The notes under the pieces: generated by a model | Seen by the model: only the letters and a program-made list of their open reading frames with translations | What the model was told of the DNA's origin: nothing | Database searches by the model: none | Program-made: the position numbers and the translations under genes | Source: Megaustenia siamemsis | Lineage: Eukaryota > Mollusca > Gastropoda > Stylommatophora > Ariophantidae | Direction of reading: 5' to 3' | Assembly: GCA_032433765.1 (NCBI GenBank) | Contig: JAVIAB010000059.1 | Span: 61,406,582-61,470,581, forward strand | DNA length: 64,000 nucleotides | In this document: positions 1-16,894 of the stretch, in pieces | Position numbering within the stretch: the stretch's first letter is position 1 | Layout of the letters: each line of letters starts with the position of its first letter

Positions 1-627
1 AAATATATCTTTGTTTTTAGAAAAGACAATTTGTGAAATTATTGAATAAATTTGTAACAGCCATTAATGTCATCCTACAACTTTACCATTCACAAACTTA
101 TAAAAAACTACTAGAATTTTTCATGAAAGAATACTCAACATCATAGACAGTTGTTTATCACTGACACTTTAGTTAATTTGCTCATTTGTGTCTTTGCTAG
201 AAGTTAAAATATATTTCTTTTGTTATACATTCAAAATGATGAAGAAGTCATATCTTAAAATATAAATACTTTTGTCATTACAAATTGAACATTGCATCCC
301 CAAAACTCTCAGATTTACCATTCTTTGATCTTTTTGTTACAAGCATTAACTCCTAAAATATTATTTACACACAAATATTGACATTAGCTAAACATTTTTC
401 ATTTCGTATATGGTGTCACAAATTGAAACCACTCACATAAAATATCTTTTGTAAGAATAAGGAGAATGTACTAGTATCAGGACATCTTCCTACATAAATG
501 CTTTTAAATTTCAAGATTAGAACCAAAATACCACTTTGATATAGCAACTAGCAGCTGTGCAATTTAAAATGTAAAATACTTTAATACCCAGTGAAGCTGT
601 GCTGTATATTTGATTTTGTTCAATTAA
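1..627. other. AT-rich flank, nothing recognised
   Basis: AT-rich sequence without a long open frame, tandem repeat or recognisable element. I see no support for any gene here. Confidence 0.5.
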
Positions 628-977
628 TTGTTCATGCCTTGACATGGGCAATCAATGAGGCCCACAATTCTTGTTCATGCCTTGACATGGGCAATCAATG
701 AGGTCCACAATTCTTGTTCATGCCTTGACATGGGCAATCTATGAGGCCTACAATTCTTGTTCATGCCTTGACATAAGCAATCAATGAGGCCCACAATTCT
801 TGTTCATGCCTTGACATGGGCAATCAATGAGGCCCACAATACTTGTTCATGCCTTGACATGGGCAATCAATGAGGCCCACAATACTTGTTCATGCCTTGA
901 CATGGGCAATCAATGAGGCCCACAATTCTTGTTCATGCCTTGACATGGGCAATCAATGAGGCCCACAATTCTTGTTC
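628..977. repeat. 43-bp minisatellite, about 8 copies
   Basis: A near-perfect head-to-tail repeat with period 43 bp. Copies begin at 628, 671, 714, 757, 800, 843, 886 and 929. Each contains ttgttcatgccttgaca, then gggcaatcaatgagg. Copies differ by single substitutions only (for example ccc to tcc in the second and an aat-to-tat change in the third), which suggests recent expansion or ongoing homogenisation. Confidence 0.95.
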
Positions 978-1782
978 ATAAACTTTATTGTTGAATAGCT
1001 TCCTTCATGCTATTATGATGTCACATTATATATGATTTTATTTATTTGTCATCCTATGCAATTTTTTGCAAGGAATTTTGTAAAAGGTTATCAAAACTTT
1101 TAGACATTTAATTTTGAAAGTAAACAAAATCCGTGTATTTTTATCAAGTTCAAATATATAATTTAACAAAAGCAATTATTTGTTACCGACATCTGACAAC
1201 CAGTTAGCACTCTTGTTATATGTGATGTTCTGTATTGTTACTAATGCTCTCAGAAATAAAGAATCTGTTTCATTAATTTGTATTAACTATTGTTAATTTA
1301 TTTCTTTAATACAGAAAAGCATATATCAGGTGCAAAGTAGGTCTACTTGTTAAAAGGTGAAATTGGCTCTTTTTACACAAAGAGCCCAGGGTTTGACATT
1401 GGGTTCATCAGTTATCTCAGCTGAATAAAATAGATATCTGACCTGTAGTGAGGGAAGTAATGGCATAAAGAAGAAGATAAACAATGTGACCAAGAGAGTG
1501 ATGCCCCTTTACTCAACTCCTCAATGTTGGTAATGCTTGTAATCATGTGATGACTAAAAGAGTATGCCTTTTCTACATCCACCCCTAGAAGAAAGTTAAG
1601 TGAGTTTGGTTGTATTGTGATGTGGTTTACAGTAAAATTCTGATATTTCCACTTTTGGCCCAACATTTCAGTGCCTCATTTTTCAGTACTGGATTGTCTT
1701 CCCTAACCATTTGTCCAGATTAGACTAGTTACTGGGTAAATGCATCAAGATGCATAGAAATCTGAAGCTGCTGTAAAGCTTA
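978..1782. other. Intergenic AT-rich segment with one short hairpin
   Basis: No gene is supported. The only structure seen is a perfect 8-bp inverted repeat at 1365-1386 (ggctcttt / aaagagcc, six-base loop). The open frame on the minus strand at 1412-1666 shows no family signature and is probably chance. Confidence 0.4.
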
Positions 1783-2372
1783 TTATCATCATCATTTTGT
1801 GCCATACCAGTTGGCGTAGGTGATCATGTCCCTCCACAATCTTCTATCCACAGTGCATCGTATCAGTTCTGTTGTTGACTGTTTTCCATGCCATGACACC
1901 AAGCTATACAGTATTTTCTCTCTTTGTCGCCCGCGATCTCTCTTTCCTTTTATTTTGCCAGTTGTAACCAAGTATTCCAACTTTCCTCTTCTTATGATGT
2001 GCCCGAAAAATGTTGATTGCTTCTTTTTGATGTTTTTTAAGAGCTGCCTTTTTGTGTTGGCCAATTTGAGAACTTCTTCATTGATCTTTTTAGCTGTCCA
2101 GGGAACTTTCAACATTCTTCTGAGAAATCCCATCTCTGTGGCCTCTAATCGTCTTTTCATTTGTTTGTCTACTGCCCATGATTCGCTTCCATAGGTCAGA
2201 ATTGGTTCTATATAGCACCGATGAACTCTCTTTCTCATTTTTATTGACATAGATTTGTTGCATAAGATATTTTTTCATTTTCTGAAATGCCATTTTGACC
2301 TGAGCTATTCTGCTTTTTATTTCTGTGGTGCATCTCCCATCTGATGTTATTATTGTGCCCAATTATTTGAAA
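1783..2372 (-). pseudogene. RTE-like retrotransposon 3' end, RT C-terminal part, frameshifted
   Basis: Read on the minus strand this is the C-terminal, post-catalytic part of an RTE-type reverse transcriptase. It starts near the LGTIITSDGRC segment (about 2362), passes EPILTYGSESW, and ends near RRLWRDMITYANW. A one-base change in an A-run near 2265 splits the frame into two pieces (2362-2090 and 2250-1792). The 3' end carries a short (TGA)n tail, seen as atcatcatc at 1784-1795 on the plus strand, and the stop codon is the first TGA of that tail. Close relatives lie at 47838-48168 and 58228-58816. The endonuclease and RT catalytic core are absent, so this is a dead 5'-truncated copy. Confidence 0.85.
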
Positions 2373-2806
2373 CATAAACGTAAAAGCTGATTATAATGAC
2401 AATTTTAAAAAAAGGAAAAATTTGTATGGTAATAGCTTTACGTAGGTGAGAAACAAAACAAAAGTATAACATTTCAGCCAAGAAGGCCTTCAGCTGGAAC
2501 AATAAAGCTTTTAGTAAAGGCTGGCATAACCTTACACAAAAATAGATTTTCTTAAAATAAAAGATTACTTACTGACTTATGCACATGCACCACCAAGAAT
2601 TGTGAGGAGCTGCAATATTTGTGTCCTGAGTCTAAGTGTATTGTATTTGACATTTATTAACCTTTACTGCTGCAAGGTTTTCTGTGACATTGTCTATCTG
2701 TATGACTTTTGGTCTTCCTTGAGCATTGAAACCAGTCTATCAACTCTTGCATCACAGCAAGTTACTGGTTCAGTGGTTTAATGCATAGAATTCAAAATAA
2801 AAAAAT
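2373..2806 (-). repeat. Non-coding block, left arm of an inverted duplication
   Basis: This stretch is the reverse complement, with few differences, of 47395-47837. It joins the RTE fragment at the same internal point in both places. It contains a hammerhead-like motif (minus strand, about 2510-2464) followed by an acgtaaagc-type segment. That combination is also found near 63332-63420, so the block may derive from a Penelope-like or other retroelement terminus. No coding sequence is visible. Confidence 0.8.
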
Positions 2807-2984
2807 TTGTTTGTGTCTCTATACATTTAGTTGTGATTTCAACAGTTCACCTGAATTTCACCATTTCTTATTCTGTATTTTGCAGTAACCAGTAATGGTC
2901 GTATCATTTCACATGTGATCTTTCTCTCTAATATGCCTACCTTAAATATAGGACTATGTTTGATATAGTTAAATTAATAGAGTA

Positions 2985-3535
2985 CTTGCAACTAAACTCT
3001 AAAGTCAAATGTAAGACATTTATTACAGCGTTTGAAAAGCTAAATTTTAATGGAGGAAAACTTGATATATTTAAAACAGTATTTGTAACTTAAACTTTAA
3101 CCGTTGGAAATGTAAAACAGTCATAGAGTACATCAAACTAAACTTTAATCTTTGGAATATAAAACAGTCAGAGTATATCAAACTAAACTTTAATCTTTGG
3201 AAATGTAAGACCATTAATACAGTACTTCATCTAAACTTTAATCTTGGGAAATGTAAGACCATTAATACAGTACTTCAAACTAAAATTTAATCTTTGGAAA
3301 GTTAAGAACCATTAATAAAGTACTTGAAACTAAGCTTTAATTTTTGAAAATTTATGACCATTAATACAGTAACTCAAACTAAATTTTTTAATCTTTGAAA
3401 ATTTTACAGCGTTAATATATTACCTCAAACTAAACTTTAATCGTTGTAAATTTAAGACTGTTAATACATTACCTCAAACTAAACTTTAATCGTTGTAAAT
3501 TTAAGACCCTTAATACAGTGCTTGCAACTAAAGCT
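2985..3535 (+). repeat. Degenerate ~60-bp tandem repeat
   Basis: About nine diverged copies of a unit containing aaactaaactttaatc, then ttggaaatgtaagacc, then attaatacagtact. Spacing varies from about 50 to 60 bp and substitutions are frequent, so this is an older array than the 43-bp minisatellite. No coding potential. Confidence 0.85.
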
Positions 3536-3584
3536 TTTACAAAGGAGAATTCATGTTAGTTAAAACTCAATCCATATCAAACTT

Positions 3585-3875
3585 CAGCAAAGGTCTGTAT
3601 GATACTTTCTCGTGTACAGTTCACTCAGAGGCAGGACTTAGTGAATGGTTTCAGAAAGGGTTGAAGCAAGAGTGTACTTCATCTCCCTTGTTTTATGGGA
3701 CTGCCATCGACTTCATACAGCAGTGATGCTTTACAGGTTCCAAAGGCATTGAATAGTTACTTGAGTCTCATATAGAGGATCTTTGTAGACACAATAATTC
3801 TTATCAGTAGTTATGTGAAAACAGCGTAAGAAAAAAAAAAACAAATGTCCTATCATCAATTGGTAGCAGAATATT
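3585..3875 (+). pseudogene. Decayed RTE-like reverse transcriptase fragment
   Basis: Conceptual translation with shifts gives a segment aligning to the RT palm region of the better copy at 9784-10260. The order is the same: an LYDTFSCTV-like stretch (compare MYDGYTCAV), then a GLSEWF segment, then a degraded GVKQGC-SPL motif, and last the ctatcatcaattg segment that follows the FADD region in the other copy. Stops and shifts are frequent. No termini or tail are visible, so only internal RT remains. Confidence 0.7.
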
Positions 3876-3889
3876 TACTGCTGCTTTAC

Positions 3890-4434
3890 TGCCAAGTTCG
3901 AGACCTGATCATCTACACTGATGGCTTGGTCACAAGAGATGTTCGGAGTGACTTGACGGGAGCTATCACTTAGCTGGTTAAGAGACCAACAATATATGTG
4001 ATCTTCGCGATTGATTTGACTGACAAAGGATGTTTCGTCGGACTGACAAGAACACACTTCACAGGCAGTAGGTGCACCTACTCCACATGTCTCCTGTTAG
4101 CAACCAAGCTTGGATATACTGCTCTGGACACTCGGATGTTCGTGGCAAAGAAAACATCCAAGAAGTTGGCGGGGTCTGCAATTAGCAAAGAAATATTACA
4201 AAATTGACATGTATCACATAATGATGGCTTTAAAAGAACACCTGTCACAGGGTGGCTACAAGAAAGCTGAGGATAACCTATGGATCAAAAGAATGGTGGA
4301 ACACGGCATCATGAAGGACGAAAGCAGGAAGGAACCCAAAACGGTCAATCAATACAGGACATGAATCATCAGTGGATGAACGTTTCTATGGTTGCTGGAA
4401 CGGGAGGTGGAGCATATATGGGAATGCCCTGACT
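3890..4434 (+). pseudogene. Decayed RNase H and C-terminal region of a non-LTR retrotransposon
   Basis: With frameshifts this reads as an RNase H domain. A LIIYTDG start segment (first catalytic Asp) lies near 3908-3928. A GHSDVRGKEN segment lies near 4128-4157, matching the family consensus around H-x-x-V-x-GNE. A terminal LLEREVEHIWECPDF segment lies near 4393-4436, resembling the C-terminal tail of the element at 57245-57893. Several stops are present. The sequence abuts the first satellite unit directly. Confidence 0.6.
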
Positions 4435-5122
4435 TTATCTTCATGCTAGTATTTTAAATTGTCTCTCTGGTCATTCTAGAATTTTCAAAAAGGTTAACTT
4501 TTGATGCTAGAAATATAAACTCTTTCAACTCTTACATTTCAATCTCTATCTATTAATGCTAGAAATTTGAAATGCCTATCTCTCATTCTCTTTCTTCTAT
4601 CTATATCTTAATGTTTAATATATATATATAACGGCATCTCTCTTTTTAGCACTTTCTCTCCCTCTCTCTCTTAATGTTAGGAATTTAAACTGCCTCTCTC
4701 CCTCTTCAATGACATGAATTATGTGCAATTGTCTACCTCCAATTCTTCTCCATTTTTCTACTACAATTTTTAATTTTCAACTGCATAGTATTTTCCTAGT
4801 TTTTTTGTATACCTCTATCTCTCTCTATCTCTCGCTCTCTCTCTCTCTATCTCTCTTCTAGACTCTACAGTGAAGTGATGAGACGGGATCAGCTAATTTT
4901 TGTAAATTAACATCTTTCGAACTATGATCTATAAAAATGTTTAAAAACTTTAAACAGTTGATTATCAGCTAAGAAATATAATAATTCTTTGAAGAATATA
5001 TATTTAAATGTTACATAATATTTACAGGCATGGTTCGTTCTCACTTATCAAACTTAAATGCAATGAAGTATTCTACCGTTGAATTGTTGATGAAAATGTT
5101 AATATAAACTTATATGCTTTAT
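4435..5122 (+). repeat. Satellite unit 0 (partial, left edge)
   Basis: Only the second half of a unit is present, from tcttcatgctag to the junction. It has an irregular CT tract (about 4811-4857) but no (TA)n tract, unlike central units. The unit is interrupted at its end by the 5123-6045 insertion; the target sequence atatgctttat is at 5112-5122. Confidence 0.9.
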
Positions 5123-6045
5123 TTGAGCTACAGTAACTACATAACTACAGTAACTACATAAAGCATATGGACACTTTAATATGTTTCTGTGCTAGACATG
5201 GTTCATTTCTTGGTGTTTTTTCATGAAGCCATGGCTCGTATCTTGTTGTGTTTCTGTCCTAGCCGTGGCTCATATCTTAGCTTGTGTGTGCTGCCATGGC
5301 TCATATCTTGGTGTGTGTCATGTTAGTCATATCTCATATCTTAGTGTGTACCAGTATTAGGCATGTGTCATATCTTTGTGTGTGCATGTCTATGTAAGTT
5401 ATATCTCATATCTTTATGTGCATGTTTATGTTAGTCATGGGTTATATATCTTGATGTGTGTCAGTGTTAGTCATGCCTCGTATCGCTGTGTGCATTGGTG
5501 TGTCCGTGTTAATCATGTCTCATATTTTTATGTGTGTCTGTGTTTAGTCATATCTCATATCTTAGTGTGTGCATGTCTGTGTTAGTCACATCTCACATCT
5601 TTGTGTGTACATGTCTGTGTTAGTCACATCTTTGTGCGTGCGTGTCTGTGTTAGTCACATCTCACATCTTTGTGTGTGCATGTCTGTGTTAGTCACCTCT
5701 AGTGACTCGGGCAGATGGTGCTCGTAAACCTGGGAGGGCCGACCATCTAAGGGCAGAATTCCCCTACAGAAAAGACAATCTGCTGCCTTGCAGGAAGATT
5801 GGGGACAATCAAAGGCTAGGGAAAGCAAACCCGAATAAAATGCTGGCTGAAATCGGATGCACTGGGCCACTGGCGCAGAACACAATGCAACGTTTTAACG
5901 GGTGTTCAATCAGAGTGCATCTGGCGAACTCTACTTGTGATGTTCTTTCTGTGGGGGCGATCAACACACTTAGCCTGACAGCTGGACTTCATGTGAGAGT
6001 CTGGAATCCTTACTCTGATTGAGTCCTGATCGCAGAGAGAGAGAG
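5123..6045 (+). mobile_element. Unclassified 923-bp retroposon inserted in the satellite
   Basis: The insertion is bounded by an 11-bp target duplication, atatgctttat, at 5112-5122 and 6046-6056. Its left part (about 5190-5700) is a degenerate minisatellite built on gttagtcatatctcat and tttgtgtgtgcatgtct. Its right part (5700-6030) is unique, GC-richer sequence ending at a (GA)n tail (6034-6045). There are no terminal inverted repeats, which favours retroposition with the tail as the 3' end. An open frame at 5702-6022 has no recognisable domain. The first 46 bp include an inverted copy of the target site (5158-5168). Confidence 0.75.
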
Positions 6046-6056
6046 ATATGCTTTAT

Positions 6057-8443
<2,387 letters not shown>

Positions 8444-9749
8444 AAATTAAAAGTTATCTTGCTTTATTATAATGGGAAGCAACTCCTGTTACATTAATAG
8501 ATAAGAATTCTTTATTCGTCGATATATTGTAATTGTAAATTGTCTAAACTTTTATTCTTATGCATATTGTTTCCCAGAAAATAATTTTTTCATAAAATGT
8601 GCAAGATCCTTGAAAATTTCAATAAGAAATTGCAAATCCTGAAGTATCTAATTAAAAGAAATGTAACTTTCCTTAATTTGTAGTTGTAAATATTAATTAT
8701 TGATAATTTCTCTCAAAAATTAAAAGTTATCTTTCTTTGCTCACAGAAAAGTCAACTTCTATCTTAAATAAGAAAACGAGGCTGTGTAAAGTCCGGTACG
8801 GTGAACATATTTTGAAATTACGTGAAATTGTATATAAAATTTGTGTTATTCATCTAGATACTACTGCTGTTGGCTGGCTTGTATTAGATAAAGAAGTTGT
8901 TCACGCGATGAAGCTGTGTTTACAGCATATGTTCAAAATATCCAGCACAGGCTTCAAGATATTCTTGGACTTGTCTCTTACTATTTTCCCAAACTTTCCT
9001 GATCTATATATCTATTTTTCTTTCGAATGAAAAATTGTTTATATCGGCAATGTCGTGTCCTGTATAAATCTTACGGTCTTTTGTCATTCTTGCAGTGGTG
9101 CATATAGTCTTGTCTGTAGCGTTGTATCAATGGAATATGTGGACTTTCCTCAGTCTACTATATTCAGTGCATTCTTGAAATATGTGTTCCGCTGTCTGGG
9201 GCGTCTGTCCACTTGTGCATGTAGTTGAGGTACCTATCTTGAATTTTGTAGACACGTGACTGTGAAGTCAATTGTGTCCTGTTCCAATGCGTATAATGAT
9301 AACTTGTTCCCATCTATTCATATAATGAAATGCATCCTGATTTGGAGCATTTGATCTTCTGATTGATTTGATTATCTGTATCTTATGATGGTATGTAACC
9401 GGTGCATCTGGTTGTGTGCCTGTTGCACCTTCTTTTGAAAGCTGATCTGCTCTCTAGTTTCCTGGTATTCCATAGTGAGATGGAATCCACTGTAGGGCAA
9501 TCCTGTGGTGTTTATAGAGTTCAGTCAATAAAGTTTGCAGATGTAGCAACTTTCTGGATTGCAGTGCCTGGAGCACTGATCTTGCATCTGTCAAAAACTC
9601 TACAGGCTGTGTGTTAAGATTACTGTTCAGCAGTTTTTTCTATTGCCAACTTTATTGCTTGCATTTCTGAATCGGAAGTGTGATAATATTTCATTGTTGC
9701 TATCTTTTCCATATCCCTAGTGTTATTTTTGGGTTATCTATGTATACCC

Positions 9750-11059
9750 CCCCCCCCCCTTAAAGGATTCAATAGATACAGTAATGCGTGAAGAACAGGC
9801 TGGGTTTAGAAAAGGGAGAAGCTGTCTTGACCACATTTTCACTCTACGACTTATATTGGAGGAACACATTGAAAAGCAAAAACCTTTTGTACTTAACTTC
9901 ATCGACTTCAAAAAAGCATTTGATAGTATTCATAGAGATTCTTTGTGGAAAATTCTGAAGCAATATGGCTTACCATCAAAAATCATAAATATTATCAAAG
10001 ACATGTATGATGGTTACACATGTGCAGTTCGAACAGAGGAAGGACTGAGCGAATGTTTCCCAATAGAAACTGGGGTTAAACAAGGATGTATTTTATCGCC
10101 CTTGTTATTGGAATTGTTATGGACTTCATAATGAAGAAATGCTGCACTGGTAATAAAGGCATCGAATGGATACAAGGAGACCATTTGGAGGACCTGGACT
10201 TTGCTGATGACATAGTTCTTATCAGCAATCAGATAAAAAACGATGCAGGAAAACACAAATGAACTATCATCAATAGCCAGCAAAATTGGGCTTGAGGTCA
10301 ATCATGAAAAGACTAAAGTCATGAAAAGTTTAATTCCAACAAGTGACAAAATATACATGGAAAACAAACCAGTAGAAGAGATCGATCACTTCATCTATCT
10401 TGGAAGTCACATTGATCGAGAAGGGGATACGAGCAAAGAAATTAGAATCAGACTGGCTAAAGCAGCAATGTCTTTCAGAAGCCTTGAAAAGTTGTGGAAA
10501 TCAAAACTCATTAGCACAAACACAAAACTTAGGCTATTCAAATCAAATGTACTATCAACCCTTACGTATGCGTGTGAAAGCTGGAAAACAACAAGAGATA
10601 TAGAAACAAAGTTGAACGCATTCGAAAATAAATGTCTAAGGAAAATACTTGGTATAGAATGGAACGAATTCAAAACAAACGAGGAAATTAGAGAAATCGC
10701 CAATCAACCACTAATATCTTCAGTAATAAAGAAAAGACGATGGTCATACGTTGGACATGTGATGAGAAGAGATAATAATCGAATAGCAAAGCAAGCCCTC
10801 ATATGGGAAACAACAGGTAAAAGAAAAAGAGGAAGACCCAGGGAGACACTGAGAAGAACATTGATGAGAGAGGCAAGAGCAGCAGGAATCGGCTCCCTCA
10901 ATGAGATAGAACTGCTTGCACAGAACAGAGACAGATGGCGAGATTTGATAAAATATCTTTAAAAGAAAACTGCTAGAACAAAAATTCATATAGGAGAAGG
11001 TGTATCTTGGTCTACGCCCTATGGGCCGGTTACGGCTCGAAAGGTCAATAGATAGATAG
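9750..11059 (+). mobile_element. 5'-truncated RTE-like retrotransposon (TAGA-tailed family)
   Basis: Inserted in satellite unit 2. The 10-bp target sequence atgtataccc occurs at 9740-9749 and 11060-11069. The 3' end is a (TAGA)n tail (about 11048-11059), preceded by a short stem-loop sequence cgccctatgggccgg. The 5' junction shows an unusual run of 13 C (9747-9759) where other units have three or four. Copies of the same family are at 20530-20977 and 61095-61397. Confidence 0.9.
9784..10962 (+). pseudogene. RTE-like reverse transcriptase, 5' truncated, two frameshifts
   Basis: The first piece (9784-10131) carries RT fingers and palm: an EEQAGFRKGRSC segment, motif A as FIDFKKAFD (first catalytic Asp), and motif B as GVKQGCILSP. 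The catalytic DFADD box lies at 10197-10211 in another frame. The frame then returns to the original phase for the C-terminal part (10243-10962), with IYLGSHID, LTYACESW, a YVGHVMRRD segment and a terminal RDRWRDLIKYL. Two compensating shifts, one near 10105-10131 and one near 10225-10243, inactivate the gene. The endonuclease and the N-terminal RT are missing, as expected from 5' truncation during target-primed insertion. The visible RT motifs identify RT clearly; RTE-like is my best clade call. Confidence 0.9.
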
Positions 11060-11582
11060 ATGTATACCCTGCTCCCCCTTTCTTTTCTATATATTGATCG
11101 AGTCACCGCACAGAGACACTATAAACACCCTATATAACACTAGTACTACAAGTTTGATAAACTATTCAGAACTTGATTCTCAATTAAAAAAAAAAAAAAA
11201 GAATGACTGTCTCTCTATTTTAATGCTTGAGATGTAATTGTCTATCGCTATTTTCATAATAGGATTTTAAGCTGCTTTCATTTTCATATTAGCATTATTA
11301 ACTGTTTCTTTCTTAATAGTAGGACTTTTAAATGTATCTCTTTTCATACTAAGATTTTAAACTGCTTTTTTCTTCATGCTAGTATTTTAAATTGTCTCTC
11401 TGGTCATTCTAGAATTTTCAAAAAGGTTAACTTTTGATGCTAGAAATATAAGCTCTCTTAACACCTACATTTTAATCTCTATCTATTAATGCTAGAAATT
11501 TGAAATGCCTATCTCTCATTCTCTTTCTTCTATCTACATCTTAATGTTTAATATATATATAACTGCATCTCTCTTTTTAGCA

Positions 11583-11617
<35 letters not shown>

Positions 11618-11758
11618 TCTCTTAATGTTAGGATTTTAAACTGCCTCTCTCCCTCTTCAATGACATGAATTATGTGCAATTGTCTATCTCCAATTCTTCT
11701 CCATTTTTCTACTACAATTTTTAATTTTCAACTGCATAGTATTTTCCTAGTTTTGTTT

Positions 11759-11883
<125 letters not shown>

Positions 11884-12147
11884 TCCAGACTCTACAGTGA
11901 AGTGATGAGACGGCATCAGCTAATTTTGTAAATTAACATCTTTCGAACTATGATCTATAAAAATGTTTAAAAACTTTAAACAGTTGATTATCAGCTAAGA
12001 AATATAATAATTCTTTGAAGAATATATATTTAAATGTTACATAATATTTACAGGCATGGTTCGTTCTCACATATCAAACTTAAATGCAATGAAGTATTCT
12101 ACCGTTGAATTGTTGATGAAAATGTTAATATAAACTTATATGCTTTA

Positions 12148-14550
<2,403 letters not shown>

Positions 14551-16367
14551 AAATTAAAAGGTATCTTGCTTTGTTATAATGGAAGCAACTCCTGTTACAT
14601 TAATAGATGAGAATTCTTTATTCGTCGATATATTGTAATTGTAAATTGTCTAAACTTTTATTCTTATGCATATTGTTCCCAGAAAATAATTTTCTCATAA
14701 AATGTGCAAGATCCTTGAAAAGTTCAATAAGAAATTGCAAATCCTAAAGTATCTAATTAAAAGAAATGTAACTTTCCTTAATTTGTAGTTGCAAATATTA
14801 ATTATTGATAATTTCTCTCAAAAATTAAAAGTTATCTTTCTTTGCTCACAGAAAAGTCAACTTCTGTCTTAAATAAGAAAACGAGGCTGTGTAAAGTCCG
14901 GTGCGGTGAACATATTTTGAAATTACGTGAAATTGTATATAAAATGTGTGTTATTCATCTAGATACTACTGCTGTTGGCTGGCTTGTATTAGGTAAAGAA
15001 GCTGTTCACGCGATGAAGCTATGTTTCCAGCATATGTTCAAAATATCCAGCACAGGCCTCAAGATATTCTTCTACTTGTCTCTTACTATTTTCCCAAACT
15101 TTCCTGATCTATATATCTATTTTTCTTTCGAATAAAATATTGTTTATATCGGCAATGTCGTGTCCTGTATAAATCTTACTGTCTTTTGTCATTCTTGCAG
15201 TGGTGCATATAGTCTTGTCTATAGCGTTGTATCAATGGAATATGTGGACTTTCCTCAGTCGACTATATTCAGTGCATTCTTGAAATATGTGTTCCGCTGT
15301 CTGGGGCGTCTGTCCACTTGTGCATGTAGTTGAGGTACCTATCTTGAATTTTGTAGACACGTGACTGTGAAGTCAATTGTGTCCTGTTCTAATGCGTATA
15401 ATGATAACTTGTTCCCATCTATTCATATAATGAAATGCATCCTGATTTGGAGCATTTGATCTTCTGATTGATTTGATTATCTGTATCTTATGATGGTATG
15501 TAACCGGTGCATCTGGTTGTGTGCCTGTTGCACCTTCTTTTGAAAGCTGATCTGCTCTCTAGTTTCCTGGTATTCCATAGTGAGATGGAATCCACTGTAG
15601 GGCAATCCTGTGGTGTTTATAGAGTTCAGTCAATAAAGTTTGCAGATGTAGCAACTTTCTGGATTGCAGTGCCTGGAGCACTGATCTTGCATCTGTCAAA
15701 AACTCTAAAGGCTGTGGGTTAAGATTACTGTTCAGCAGTTTTTTCTATTGCCAACTTTATTGCTTGCATTTCTGAATCGGAAGTGTGATAATATTTCATT
15801 GTTGCTATCTTTTCCATATCCCTAGTGTTATTTTTGGGTTATCTATGTATACCCGTGCTCCCCCTTTCTTTTCTATATATTGATCGAGTCACCGCACAGA
15901 GACACTATAAACACCCTATATAACACTAGTACTACAAGTTTGATAAACTATTCAGAACTTGTTCTCAATTAAAAAATAAAAAAAATGAATGACTGTCTCT
16001 CTATTTTAATGCTTGAGATGTAATTGTCTGTCGCTATTTTCATAATAGGATTTTAAGCTGCTTTCATTTTCATATTAGCGTTATTAACTGTTTCTTTCTT
16101 AATAGTAGGACTTTTAAATGTATCTCTTTTCATACTAAGATTTTAAACTGCTTTTTCTTAATGCTAGTATTTTAAATTGTCTCTCTGGTCATTCTAGAAT
16201 TTTCAAAAAGGTTAACTTTTGATGCTAGAAATATAAACTCTCTTAACACCTACATTTTAATCTCTATCTATTAATGCTAGAAATTTGAAATGCCTATCTC
16301 TCATTCTCTTTCTTCTATCTACATCTTAATGTTTAATATATATATAACTGCATCTCTCTTTTTAGCA

Positions 16368-16404
<37 letters not shown>

Positions 16405-16578
16405 TCTTAATGTTAGGATTTTAAACTGCCTCTCTCCCTCTTCAATGACATGAATTATGTGCAATTGTCTATCTCCAATTCTTCTCCATTTTTCTACTAC
16501 AATTTTTAATTTTCAACTGCATAGTATTTTCCTAGTTTTGTTTATACCTCTCTCTCTCTCTATATATATATATATACT

Positions 16579-16632
<54 letters not shown>

Positions 16633-16894
16633 CAGACTCTACAGTGAAGTGATGAGACGGCATCAGCTAATTTTGTAAATTAACATCTTTCGAACTATGA
16701 TCTATAAAAATGTTTAAAAACTTTAAACAGTTGATTATCAGCTAAGAAATATAATAATTCTTTGAAGAATATATATTTAAATGTTACATAATATTTACAG
16801 GCATTGTTCGTTCTCACATATCAAACTTAAATGCAATGAAGTATTCTACCGTTGAATTGTTGATGAAAATGTTAATATAAACTTATATGCTTTA
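14551..16894 (+). repeat. Satellite unit 4
   Basis: 2344 bp. The fragment is at about 15107-15868. CT tract 16368-16407; CT/TA tract 16547-16630 with one ctagat interruption. This is the first unit with the central-type variants ggtaaagaag and ttctacttg. Like unit 2 it has the four-T variant, giving an open frame at 14842-15135. Confidence 0.95.

Noticed and set aside
4010..4364. Possible host gene fragment downstream of the RNase H remnant
   Set aside because: Frames are short and shifted, and the GHSDVRG and EHIWEC segments fit the C-terminal part of a non-LTR element better than a host gene.
5702..6022. 106-codon frame in the 923-bp insertion
   Set aside because: No motif or domain recognised. 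It may be chance within a GC-richer segment; kept only as part of the mobile element description.
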